Positions 21,801 through 31,900 of a DNA stretch of 64,000 bases are shown piece after piece. A program made the translations under genes and the position numbers. Positions within the stretch are counted from its first letter, which is position 1. Every line of letters begins with the position of its first letter. The notes under the pieces are model-generated. The model was not told the origin of the DNA. It was given only the letters and a program-made list of their open reading frames with translations, and did not search any database. The DNA is from Hydractinia symbiolongicarpus (lineage: Eukaryota > Cnidaria > Hydrozoa > Anthoathecata > Hydractiniidae). Where the stretch lies: positions 17,672,001-17,736,000 of the forward strand of contig NC_079879.1 in assembly GCF_029227915.1 (NCBI RefSeq), in the 5' to 3' direction.

Positions 21801-22763
21801 TTTGAAGCACTCTTCGTCCTTGTTCGCTGGGTTAATGATGGCCTTTTTCGTGGCTATCCACTTGGATGCTGCGATGTACGATGAACCCCTCGTCAGCTTA
21901 ACCTTAAGTCTACGTCGAGGTGTAGGATGCGGCCGATGCTAAAGCCGCTCTTGGGCAGCGCTGGGTTCTCCACATGCGTTTTGACCTAAGCGAGCATCGT
22001 GTCTAGCACCTCTTCCACGTCGCTACCCTGGAAGACTAGCGTTATGTTGCTATTGAAAACCTTATCGACCTCTATAAACTCGCTGGTGCCTTCCACTGGC
22101 TTTTTCCATTGGATCCAGAGGGAGCACTGTACTTTTGCAGAACCCATTTCTTCTACTTGGTTCTCGATCAAGGTTTTTACGTGTGATCGCACCATCCCCA
22201 AGTACCCGTCGACGTCCGTGCCGTCTATGCCGGGGATGCGGAAGCTCCGGAAGGTCCTGCAGTGGGCTTGATGGTGTTCCTGGGGTTTGAAGTATTGGTT
22301 CGGTTGCTGCTCGTCTTTGGCATGATCCTCCCTTGCCTCTTGTTCAACCTCGTCATGAAGTGTTGCACCCGTGGCCCTGTTGCCTGTTGTAGAGGTTCAT
22401 CACATTGTTTTTGAACGTGTTATATGCGCTATTGACACCCTTCTTTATACGCTCGGGAACAGCGTCCATTAGCCAGTTGTACCACTCGCGCATCTTGGTT
22501 TTCACGACCGATCGACTCTTTACCATCTCCTGTCGTTCGAAGATGTCCATGGCCTCTGGCGTTGGTAGAATAGTCACTGGTCTGACTGGGTTTCGTCGCC
22601 CGGTTCTCCTGGGTGGTCTATATATATATCCTCTGGGGGAGTGGGTGCTTCGGCAGTAGCAGCCGGTTGCTCCAATAAGGTCGGCCTTGCATAGCCTGGA
22701 GTATCCCCTGAGTCCACGGTCCTTCACAATAGCGTGTAATTGTTTTACGGTGTGTCTATCCAT
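18892..22763 (-). pseudogene. POLB: Protein-primed family B DNA polymerase
   Basis: Starts with a SAP-like motif (RGLRGYSRLCKADLI), then a long N-terminal region. The exonuclease site YSDFESL (about 21270) is preceded by a CxxC zinc site. An endonuclease VII-like CHICMKPF…DHCHYTGLCRGAAH cluster follows, then exo motifs HNLSGYDAQFF and YHDTYLTTDVLLL. Polymerase motifs A (LDTNNLYGWAM), B (YKLMNLSVFGKTMENI) and C (YMDTDSF at 19415-19435) are all present, as is the C-terminal KNKLGLSAFYDK. At least six frameshifts and in-frame stops (for example at 21986) break it. About 70 residues between the third exo motif and motif A are missing. It would replicate the element from the TIRs. Confidence 0.93.
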
Positions 22764-22804
22764 CTTTATTATATAAGAGGTTCAACTGAAATATTCTGGG
22801 ACAG

Positions 22805-22999
22805 TGGGACTTACCCCATACTCAATTACGCATGCGTTGGTTTTTGTTGATGTCAGCATTATCACTACGGCATGTGCGCATGCGCAAGATTTGTCGGGTT
22901 CGGATTAGTTTTTCGGGATTCCCGGAATTCCGATTCCGGGAGTTGTTGTTGTTGTTGTCGTTGTTGTCGTTCTGTCTGAGAACCCACATTTTCCTATCT
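22805..22999 (-). repeat. Polinton right terminal inverted repeat
   Basis: Complement of the left TIR (7910-8114) with a shorter CAA-type microsatellite and several substitutions. The hexamer ATCGAA follows at 23000-23005. Confidence 0.92.
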
Positions 23000-23005
23000 A
23001 TCGAA

Positions 23006-25400
23006 CCAGCACCCTGATTGCTGGCATTCTTCCTTGCGAAGATTGAATAACCGCCCACTTCTGAATAAGCGCCCTTTTCAAATAAACCCTTATTCGAGTA
23101 TGAAATTAGAACAAACCAGGGTGCTTATTTTACATTTTTAATATTTCTTATCTCTTTACACAGGCAAAATTCATCTCGAGACGTATACATTTTTCCTTTT
23201 TATGAGTTTGTCGTTTAAATTATGATTTACTATAATACTATTTACTGTTATGATTTACTATTATAATTAGTTATTCTTAATATTTATGAAAAAAACTGTT
23301 CGCAAAAAATATAAAACAATAAAATTCCATTTTTTAAATAAGCGCCCACGGCGCTTTTTCGATCATTACATTTTTGTTTGCATATACTGAAACGTCATAA
23401 AGTATTTAGCAGTTATATGCAATCATTAGACAAAATTTATTGTCACCTTCGCCGACATGGCCGGTCAAAAATCTGTAATATTGCGATTTTTTTATTAATG
23501 CACTCGTGTCTCGTTTATCAGGAAGTTTATAATTCCTATCCTTTGGTACACGAATTTCAATTTAATTATGAGAGTTTGGATTTTATCATGATCTATAGAA
23601 ATAGAAGTTTTTATTAAAGACTGGACCGTAAAGACTTAAGTTGTGATGGCTCCAACGTATATTGATGTTTTAAAGCTGTTTTAAATAATTATGTTTTTCA
23701 ATTTTGCCTAAAACCAAAGCAAATCATATCTCTTGAGGCTTGTTACTTTAGGGGAAGAAAGTTTCGTGAACAGAAAGTTTGGCGAATGGGAAAATTCGCG
23801 AAATTTTTGCCTTTTGCGAACATAAGCTTTCACGAATCAATAATTTTCAAGATTTTAGGAAGAATCAATTTTCCCAAATTACGAGAAATTTCCTTGGAAA
23901 TTTTCAAAAGATACTATCATATTAACAGGAAAATTGAAACTGGTCAATCGTGGGCTAGTTAAAACATCTTTATAAATCAGTAAAGTCATAAATACAACGT
24001 GCCAACTTAATATGAGTTATATGTGTTTTTATTATTAACAATGAAATCATGAGATTTTTTGACTGAAAATATGATCAAAGTCACTTTCTCCTAAAAAACA
24101 GAGCGCGGGAAAGGCACTAATTGGATTTCACATTGAATTTCATTGTGCTGATTACAGCAGTTAAACGTTGACATAACCTATTTCTTGGTGCATCAATAAA
24201 ACACATGAGAAACATTCGTGAGGACTTGAAAATCGCCATTTTGAAGCTTGTCAAAGGTGGAAAGTGTTGCCTACTGATAACAAAATACCTTCGGTAAAAA
24301 AAAGTCGGCAAAAAGTGACTAAAGTTTAGCTACAATCCTGTACATATTATTGGAAAAGGCCGATTTTTGGCTATTTCTCGAACTGGCCAAATGGAATCGC
24401 TTTGTCAAAACTCTGCAGCCGGGAGGCTACAAAAGCTTTGCTTTGGGAGATGTGTCGGCCAGGTAAATAGCGTCGAAAATTCGCTACTGATAGTTTCTGC
24501 CATGTCCGCATTTCGGAACAATCCACACGACGGCTAGCTGAGGTGCTAAAATTCGGAAAACGGAGTATGCTGACGTCAGCAAAAATTAGTATGGGTTAAG
24601 AATTTGAAACTAACCAAATAACCCGTTTGCGATCATTGACAAGTGAACATTGACAAGTTCGTAATGCCTTTGTCTTTTGTAGAAACAGTGTTTATAACTA
24701 CTTGTGGGACGAACTATGAAATTCGGCCCTCTTTTCCAATAAATTAAGTCCGGGATTGTAGATGACTAATATTTTTTTCCGACTTTTTTTATTACCGACC
24801 AAATATTATTTCCGACCAAATTGTTTTGCCGATTCCATTTTTAATTTTTTTTTGCCAAACACCACTTTTTGCTGACCTTTTACAGACAAGAATTTTTTGC
24901 CGACCACCTTTTTGCCGTTTTTCTGCTGCTAATTTTTATCAGTTGTATGCAATTATTCTTGAAATTGACTAAACTTAAATTTTTTTATATACCTATAACC
25001 ATTTTTGTTGTTGTTTTATTTTAAGAAAAACTTTTAAAATCTGAACTTTCCTGAACATTTTTGTCTGCCTTTTTTTTACCGACAAGATAAAAACAAAGTA
25101 GAAGCGGCTTCAAAAAGATTGCAATAAGAATGATTCAGTAGTGTTGCTTGCATCTTTTTGTTAAGTTTTATGCTTGGAGCGTCAGGATTTCGCCAGATAT
25201 TGTTAAATTTGGTAGCACTTAAAAATTCAAACTTTTATTTTTTTTGAATAATTAACCATATGAAATTTAAAGGGAAATATTCGCGTACATTGCTAAGTAT
25301 TTAAGTATTTCTTATATCTAACTCTTATATTTTGTTTAGTTGTATGGTTATATTTATTCTGTGTTTAGTTCTATAATAAATATTTACAATAGCAAGAAGA
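23006..25400. other. Non-coding DNA right of the Polinton
   Basis: The first 25-30 bases (CCAGCACCCTGATTGCTGG, a small hairpin) are probably the rest of the interrupted gypsy LTR. Beyond that are repeats of the AATAAGCGCCC type near 23040-23100 and 23336, and a TTCGCGAAA-rich stretch near 23750-23900 that looks like a decayed MITE. No frame longer than about 80 codons is convincing and no gene was recognised. Confidence 0.5.
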
Positions 25401-26279
25401 ATGTCGCAGCAAAATCATATTTTATTGTTACAAAGGTTATGTCGATTATGTGCACAGGAAATTATTTTGGGGAGAAGCTATGTAAATGCCAATGTTTAGA
25501 GTTTCAAGAATTTGCCATGCCTTAAATGTTTGTCAGGAAGATAAAAGTACATATCCAAAGAATCTGTGCAAGACGTTAAGAAGATTTAATAAACAAAAGA
25601 CATGATTCCTAATTTGTCACATTTTTGTTCCTCATAACGATCAAAACTGTAAAATTTGTGCTCTAAATGAATCGAAAAGCCGTAAAAGTTTACATCTAAA
25701 ATTGTTTGATAACGATGAAAAGAATTTTTAAAATGGTTTTTGAATTTAATAATTCAAAAAGAATATTTTGCCATAAATTTTCTGATGGTGCCCTCAACGT
25801 TCCACTGAGCATCAATGTTTTGCAGGATAGCTGTTGGATATGTTTTGTGAACGACAAAATGGTTTCTAGCTCTGTGTTAGAAAACATTGGATTTCTAAAA
25901 AAATTAGAAGATCATTTTATCTAACACTTTTCTTTATTGTGGGGTGAGGTAGAAATATGCAATGGTCATAGTGACTTTAAAGATGTTGTTGATGCAAGAT
26001 ATGACTGTAAAATTCCTTTTCCAACAATCACTAGAAATGAAAAGTTTGCGCAATTAGAAACATCAAACATGATTGATTTGAACAGAGATAATTTTTGTGT
26101 CATTCAAAGTGTCAATTGTGACTTTTATCAACTGGTGGTTTTTGTGTACCTTGCAAGGAGTTGTTGCCTCGTTTACGTAAAATAAGGATGATGGTAACTG
26201 AGAATAAAGAGAGTCTGACATCACCCTTATCCTCTGCAGCTAGAGGAAAAGTATACGAGTTCAAAAATAAAAAATATTG
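25401..26279 (+). pseudogene. Degraded zinc-binding protein, possibly RAG1 N-terminal-like, transposon-derived
   Basis: From ATG 25401 the sequence reads LLLQRLCRLCAQEIILGRSY to a stop at about 25497. It resumes in another frame (25541 on) with STYPKNLCKTLRRFNKQK, then VPHNDQNCKICALNES, and in a third frame from 25706 with HKFSDGALNVPLSI, then past one TAA at about 25922 into VEICNGHSDFKDVVDARYD and IPFPTIT. A shift near 26130 gives GGFCVPCKELLPRLRKIRMM and ends at 26279. The spaced CxxC pairs resemble the zinc region at the N-terminus of RAG1 and of some invertebrate transposon proteins. The link is tentative; the coding character across four segments is clear. Confidence 0.45.
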
Positions 26280-26753
26280 AAAAAAATTATATTAAAAAAA
26301 AAGTAAAAACGTGAGAGCAAATGCCCAACAAACATATTAGTGGCGACAAATTGTAAATGTTTTGTTTTGTGGTCCATTCAAAACAAATTGACTCAAAACA
26401 GGTAAGCATGGGAGAAGTTTGTAGGAAAAAACTAACAGTTCTGGTTTGGTTACTGGTTACTAAAACCATGCAATAAATTTTAATGGTAATCAGACACGTA
26501 TATACAGTCTTGTTACAAGCATATGAAAACTTGAAAACAGGCTTTGGTATATTTAACAAACTATTTTCGGGGAAAGAAAATTTCTCAACAAAAGTTATTG
26601 AACTTAAGATTCACGAAGATTTAGAATATCTGTTCAACTGAACCTCGAAATTATGTTGATTTTTAAGTAACTGAGCCTGAATATGCTTATAAGTGTTTAT
26701 ACGACATGCATAACACAGCTACACGAAAACTAATCACGCAAAGATAACGTCTT

Positions 26754-27494
26754 CTAATCTTCATCATTAAATCCAGCGATGCTATCAATCAACTGTTTTA
26801 CCATAACAGTTATTTGGTTATCTTCCATAAATTGCGCACTGATAATAGCATTCGATATCGCTATTGTGTCGATGATATTTTTCGCGCTTATCCACACTCG
26901 CCCATTCATGCCAATTACAATTTCAAAGCAAAAATGTTTGCCTAGCAAGCTAAGGACTCTACTTTCTGGCATTTTTAGCAGTTGCCGACTTAAACCGAAT
27001 GGAACCGCAAACATATATCCATCATTAATAGGACCAAGATTGTTACTTTTACCATGTTCATCCACACATGATAATTCTGGTTCCATGTCTTTATTTGCAA
27101 CTATAAGTTTTGCGAAGACAAGATCGTCAATCTTTAAGTTAGGCTTATGCCTTTTCGTAGCACCTTCAAATGCGAGATTGTTTAAGCTTGCTAAATGACT
27201 GCAGCCAATGTCTACTTTGTAACTATCAATGCCTCTACTTGTTATTATACCAATTATTGTGTCATTTTTTGTTCCTACGTATCGCTTTTGGTTAGTTTCA
27301 ATCCAAATACAACATCTTGATTCACTTACTTTCAAAATTCCAGCTTTGAATGCAACAATACTTGCTCCTTCTTGCCTAATACCTCCTCCAAATCTAGTTT
27401 TTGCACCAAATAAAGTTTCAGCATTTGTTGAGGGTAGAATAACATCACCAGGTAAAAAAACGGCTCCAATTTTTTTATGTAGTTCTTCCATCAT
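26754..27494 (-). CDS. EXOSC3: Exosome complex component EXOSC3 (Rrp40), intronless
   Basis: A clean 246-codon frame (human protein 275 aa). It is one of the three S1/KH cap subunits of the nuclear and cytoplasmic RNA exosome, which degrades and trims RNA 3' to 5'. Residues 1-60 match the N-terminal domain (LPGDVILPS). An S1-type barrel spans about 65-140, with KRYVGTKNDTIIGIITSRG, FEGATKRHKPNL and IVANKDMEPEL, all close to animal EXOSC3. The GxNG-type KH domain follows with GMNGRVWISAKN at about 195. Two adjacent ATGs open it. The absence of introns could be ancestral loss or a retrocopy that kept function. It lies 1.3 kb downstream of PICALM on the same strand. Confidence 0.95.
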   Translation of the reverse strand: MMEELHKKIGAVFLPGDVILPSTNAETLFGAKTRFGGGIRQEGASIVAFKAGILKVSESRCCIWIETNQKRYVGTKNDTIIGIITSRGIDSYKVDIGCSHLASLNNLAFEGATKRHKPNLKIDDLVFAKLIVANKDMEPELSCVDEHGKSNNLGPINDGYMFAVPFGLSRQLLKMPESRVLSLLGKHFCFEIVIGMNGRVWISAKNIIDTIAISNAIISAQFMEDNQITVMVKQLIDSIAGFNDED

Positions 27495-28700
27495 ACCAAA
27501 AAATTTTAAATAAACCTAAATTAAATAAACCTAAAAAACAATGCATAAATCACCATGAAATACGTTAATCTAAAATTCGAGTGGTAAATTTCATCCTTAG
27601 TGAAATAAAAAATCATACATCATTAGCAGAATGAAACTTAGTAATTAATAATTCAGGATGGATAAATATAAAATATTATTGTTACACATTGTTTTTAAAA
27701 AATACATGTGTCATAAATTATTCACAAAATACCATTACCCCGTCCTTTTCCGAAAAAATATTAAGAAAAAACGCCACCCATAAACTTTCCTTGGAAAACC
27801 TAACATCAAGAAAAAGCTTGGAAGCTATAGCAAGTATGAGAGTGACTTAGTACATAACGTGTTACAATCAAATACAAATATAACTTTTTTTCTTAACTGG
27901 TGCTGAAATGAATCAACACATTAACTTTAGAATCATTTAAGAATCATTCCAGGTTAAATGTAAAATTGCTGCTCAGACTTATAAAACAAAAAGAAATGAC
28001 AAGCAATTTTTTTTCAAAGATACAATTATTTCTTCCATAATTCTACTAATAATATACGTGATAGCCAGAGAAGACTACCATTACCAATACACAACGTGAC
28101 AAAAACATAAATTAAAAAAGGAGGAAAGTATTTCGCAAAAACAATATAAAATAAAACAAGCGGACTTTTATACCTGGAAACGATTTATAAACTACCTTAT
28201 TCGTAAAAATTTCAGCGGGATAACATTTAGCGAATTTGGTTTGAAAATTCTTTTTTTTCACTCAAGAAAACAACCATGTTTAGTTTTATTTCTAGTTTTC
28301 AGGAAGAAATTTTGAAATGTCTGCATATGTCCGCCTTATCACATCCATACCAAGTTTAAAGAATATTCGCCTCAGTCAAAACAAATCCACTTCAAATTTA
28401 TTAAATAAAATAAAAGTGTTACTTGATAAAAACAACATAATAATAGTAAAACCTCACTGAAACGATTGACAAAAAAACAACATAAGTGACATCACAAGAT
28501 TTATCAAATACAAATCAACAGAAACGATATAACTTAATAAAAATACAAAAAATATCAAACACAATTTATTAATATAAGAAGTTTATTTCTATTCTTCGGA
28601 AAATGGTATATAGTTAAACATTCCTAATACATTTCAGACTCTATACATTAAATGCACGTACGCGATAATCACCAAATATCAGCAGTATAAACAATTGTGC
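27495..28700. other. Intergenic DNA between EXOSC3 and PICALM
   Basis: AT-rich sequence without convincing frames. It should hold the EXOSC3 promoter (a TTTTTAG acceptor-like site lies about 40 bp before its ATG on the minus strand, so a non-coding first exon is possible) and the 3' end of PICALM. No repeats recognised. Confidence 0.4.
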
Positions 28701-28713
28701 AGCATACAGTGCA

Positions 28714-28719
28714 TTTATT
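28714..28719 (-). terminator. PICALM polyadenylation signal
   Basis: AATAAA on the minus strand about 70 nt past the PICALM stop codon, in a suitable AT-rich 3' UTR. Confidence 0.55.
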
Positions 28720-28786
28720 TTCATTAATCATAAAAACGTAAAATAACTAGATTTACAATTTTCTTTTTCAAATTGCAAAGGTTAGG

Positions 28787-28912
28787 TTAAGTTAACTTGA
28801 AAGGATCTTCGTTTGACATGTTACTTGACATCATAAATTGCTGTTGATTGAGTCCATAAATTTGGTTCATTTGCGATTGGCCAGTCATCGTTTGATAACC
28901 ATACACAGAAGG
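28787..28912 (-). CDS. PICALM: PICALM last exon
   Basis: Begins after a TTTTATAG acceptor, phase 0, 41 residues plus TAA (28787-28789). Gln/Met/Asn-rich (YGLNQQQFMMSSN) and ends NEDPFKLT, giving a DPF motif of the type that binds the AP2 alpha ear. Confidence 0.85.
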   Translation of the reverse strand, partial: PSVYGYQTMTGQSQMNQIYGLNQQQFMMSSNMSNEDPFKLT

Positions 28913-31900
28913 CTATAAAAGTTATATATATAATCAAACAACATGGTATTATTACAACAATAAGACATTTTCAAGTTGTTGGGACTACCACCTAGCGTCG
29001 ATAGGAATGAATTTTTAGGTTTACTTAATCCTATTCATGCCAGGGGAGGGAAAAAATGCACTACGTGTCGTACTTTCGTTATTAGAAACATTCCGCAAAG
29101 TGAACGGCAGCTTAGACGACAGCAACAACAGGAAAGGCACAAGAACGGCAGCCGTCGTCCTAAAGTAAATACCTGTAGGAAGGGAAGTGAAATGCTCGCA
29201 AACTGACGTAAACAAACTTTTAAGTATGCTACGAATAAACTGATGGCACCTTTTTCAGGAGAAGTATCTTTACAACAAAGCAGAAGTAGAGCCAAGAAAT
29301 ATATTTCTTAACACTGCAGTACAAGAATCCAAAAATCAATTGCACACAAAGAAATGTATTTCTTCGAAATCAATATATTTATCAAACTTAATTTCAAGAA
29401 ATCATAAAGCATTTATGTCGACAAATTAAAATTTTTGCAAAATCTTGAATTGACAACGAAAAAAACCACGTTTTCTTTACAACGTGAAAACAGTTTAGTC
29501 TCACGACCAATTTAGTTAAATGACGTCGTTCAAAACGGGTCCTCTTGACTTAAGGTCGCTAATAACTTTAGAACGGTTAACCCAATGACCCCAAAACTTT
29601 TGGTAGTTGATTCTTTATCATTTTGGAAAGGAAAGAGAAAAAAAATCGGAAATATATCAAGCATATTTGAGATTCGTGTTGTAAATAGTTTATAACACTT
29701 TACGGCCCTTGCTACAAACACCCATTTACGCCCTAGATCGGTGATTATGCAGTTATGTTCATTTACGCTCTACGAATTTTCAAATTCTTTTTTGAGGTTT
29801 TTGTGGGTTTAACGCCATGTGAAATTAAGTATTATGAGCCAAACAGTAAAAGAAAATCAATAATGCACCAAAAAACGCTTTAACTAATTAACATAAGAGT
29901 ATAAAACTTGTCTTTTTGTGTAATTGTAATTAATGGATATTTTTAAGCAAATATCGCGAAAAATACATGCCAAACAATAAAATACTGATGTCAGAAATAA
30001 TATTGGTGACAGTCAATATAGGAGGCATGAGTGGGGGTTGATAGGAACTTTTCACTTTCGAATGTCTCAAGTTATATTGACGAAATTCAATAATATAGTA
30101 CAAATTAAAAGAAATTTATTTGTGGGTCTTTTCTGAAAACACGTGTTTTCGCTGCTGACTATTATCAATCAATTGGATTGGTTTGCACATAAATTGTCTT
30201 TGCTAAATCGTTCCTATGTTAATACCCTTCTTAATTTTATCTTTTTAAACAATACGGAACATGGTAATACTCAAAAGTCAGGATTGTTTTTCTAGGACCA
30301 CAATCATATACCCCATCCTTCCAAAATAAATAGGGTTATGTGTATCCAGGCTATTTTTACATATAAATAAATCTACATATAAATTAATATTAATATAAAC
30401 CTGTTGCATGGCATAACCATATTGTGCAGTTTGCGAAAATGGTGGCATCGTTTGAGGGCATCTCAGTCCACCACTTATAGGCATTGCCTGTGCAAAACCT
30501 GCTGGCGGTAGCGTTGACCTTGCTATACCAGACATTTGAAAATTCTGGCCACCCGTTCTTATCGCAGGCTGCTGGTTGGTCCACTGATGACCTTTCATAG
30601 TATTAGCTTTCAAAGTTGCAGGATTTACATTTAAACCATCTGTAAAGTAAACGAGAAAATTCAAAAATTTTCAACGCAAAAAAAACAAAAAAAAAAAAAA
30701 ACAAAAAAAAAACAAAAAAAAACAAACGAAAAGCAAAAAACAAATAAATAAGAATTCAAATGGAAAAAATTCAAAAAATCTTTTTTTTTCAGACGAACTT
30801 TATATGAAAACGAATACGAATGACTAGTAAATATATATGCTACCGAAAATCAGATTCCAGTAGTGTATTTATTTATGAATATTCAAATAATTATATTAGC
30901 AGTAATTAGTAAGGTAAATACCTAAGGACATTGCCATGCGTTCTATCCCTTTGTTAAGATCACCTGTCAGTCTGTCATCCGGTGCATTATTTGATGCAAC
31001 TACATTAGTGCTCGAGTTTTCTTCTGGAATTAATATATCCATCAGGTTGGGCGAACTGGTGGACTGATTACTTGCAAAGGCCTGATTAAAATCAACATAC
31101 TGGATTCCCATGCCTGACGAGTTTTGATGGTATGAAAGTTGATCTAAGAAATGTAATTTAAGTATTTTCTCTTTATCAATTTGCAATTATAAAAAAAAAT
31201 CAAAAATTTATTTGATTTTTCATACTCAAGTTCCTCACCAAAAGATTGTGTGTTGCTTAATCCGGTGGATGCAATTAAGGGTGGAGCAGAAAGTAACAGG
31301 AGGTCATCCGAAGGTCGATCCACTTGTCTAGGTTTTTGTGGTTGTGTATAAAGCTGTTCTGTTAAAACAAATTGCTGTGTTTGCTGTACTGGCAGGCTAA
31401 CAGGATTCTTTTGCGGACCACTTAACGCTGCAGGAAGAACTCTTTCTTTTTGAAATTTTTGTGCATCCTCTCTTTTTTTATTACTTTCATACATTTCAAG
31501 CATCCTTTTTTGTTCTAGCAAATAGTCATCTTGCGGAGTCGGGGTGAAGTTGTTTTGTGATTGATCACCAACATTAAAAGCAGCCAAAGTCACTTGACTA
31601 TAAAAAACAACAATTTCCTCTTAAGCAAATAATAAATAACTGATTATTACTGCAATCTCACACTCTCAATGCATAGTAATCATAATTTGAAATGGTCAAC
31701 GGCTACAATTCGTTGTAACACCCGCACGTTACCGGAGGAGTGGATTGGTTTAGTTGTTTTTTACGCGTTTTTGTTTTCCGTGGAATAAAAAAAATCAATT
31801 TTCGTCTGTTGGTGAATCTAAAAATCCAAAATGACAATTCCATATCGATACGGCTTTTTAAAACTGTAAAGCATTTTCCCCGTAAGATTGCTGGAGTATA

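Larger units (their letters stand above)
7909..22999. mobile_element. Complete but decayed Polinton/Maverick DNA transposon, 15.1 kb
   Basis: Ends are inverted repeats of about 200 bp with AGATAGGAAAATGTGGG at each tip. The 6-bp duplication ATCGAA lies at 7903-7908 and 23000-23005, the length known for Polintons; one extra G separates it from the left tip. Inside are the hallmark genes: protein-primed DNA polymerase B, retroviral-like integrase, A32/FtsK-type packaging ATPase and a probable double-jelly-roll capsid protein. About 16 genes are recognisable in total. No Ulp1/adenain-like protease was found. Most genes carry frameshifts or in-frame stops. Nearby host exons are clean, so the damage is likely real rather than sequencing error. 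Confidence 0.95.

Noticed and set aside
8161-22763. Frameshifts in Polinton genes as sequencing errors
   Set aside because: In-frame stops from substitutions are common there, while EXOSC3 and eleven PICALM exons nearby are free of errors.
7909-22999. Integrated bacteriophage or bacterial contamination
   Set aside because: Retroviral-type integrase, 6-bp duplication in a gypsy LTR and Polinton-type polB and ATPase fit a eukaryotic Maverick; flanks are eukaryotic.
29021-29295. Short frames in the PICALM intron around 29.0-29.3 kb
   Set aside because: No splice sites in phase with the neighbouring exons and no similarity to clathrin assembly proteins.
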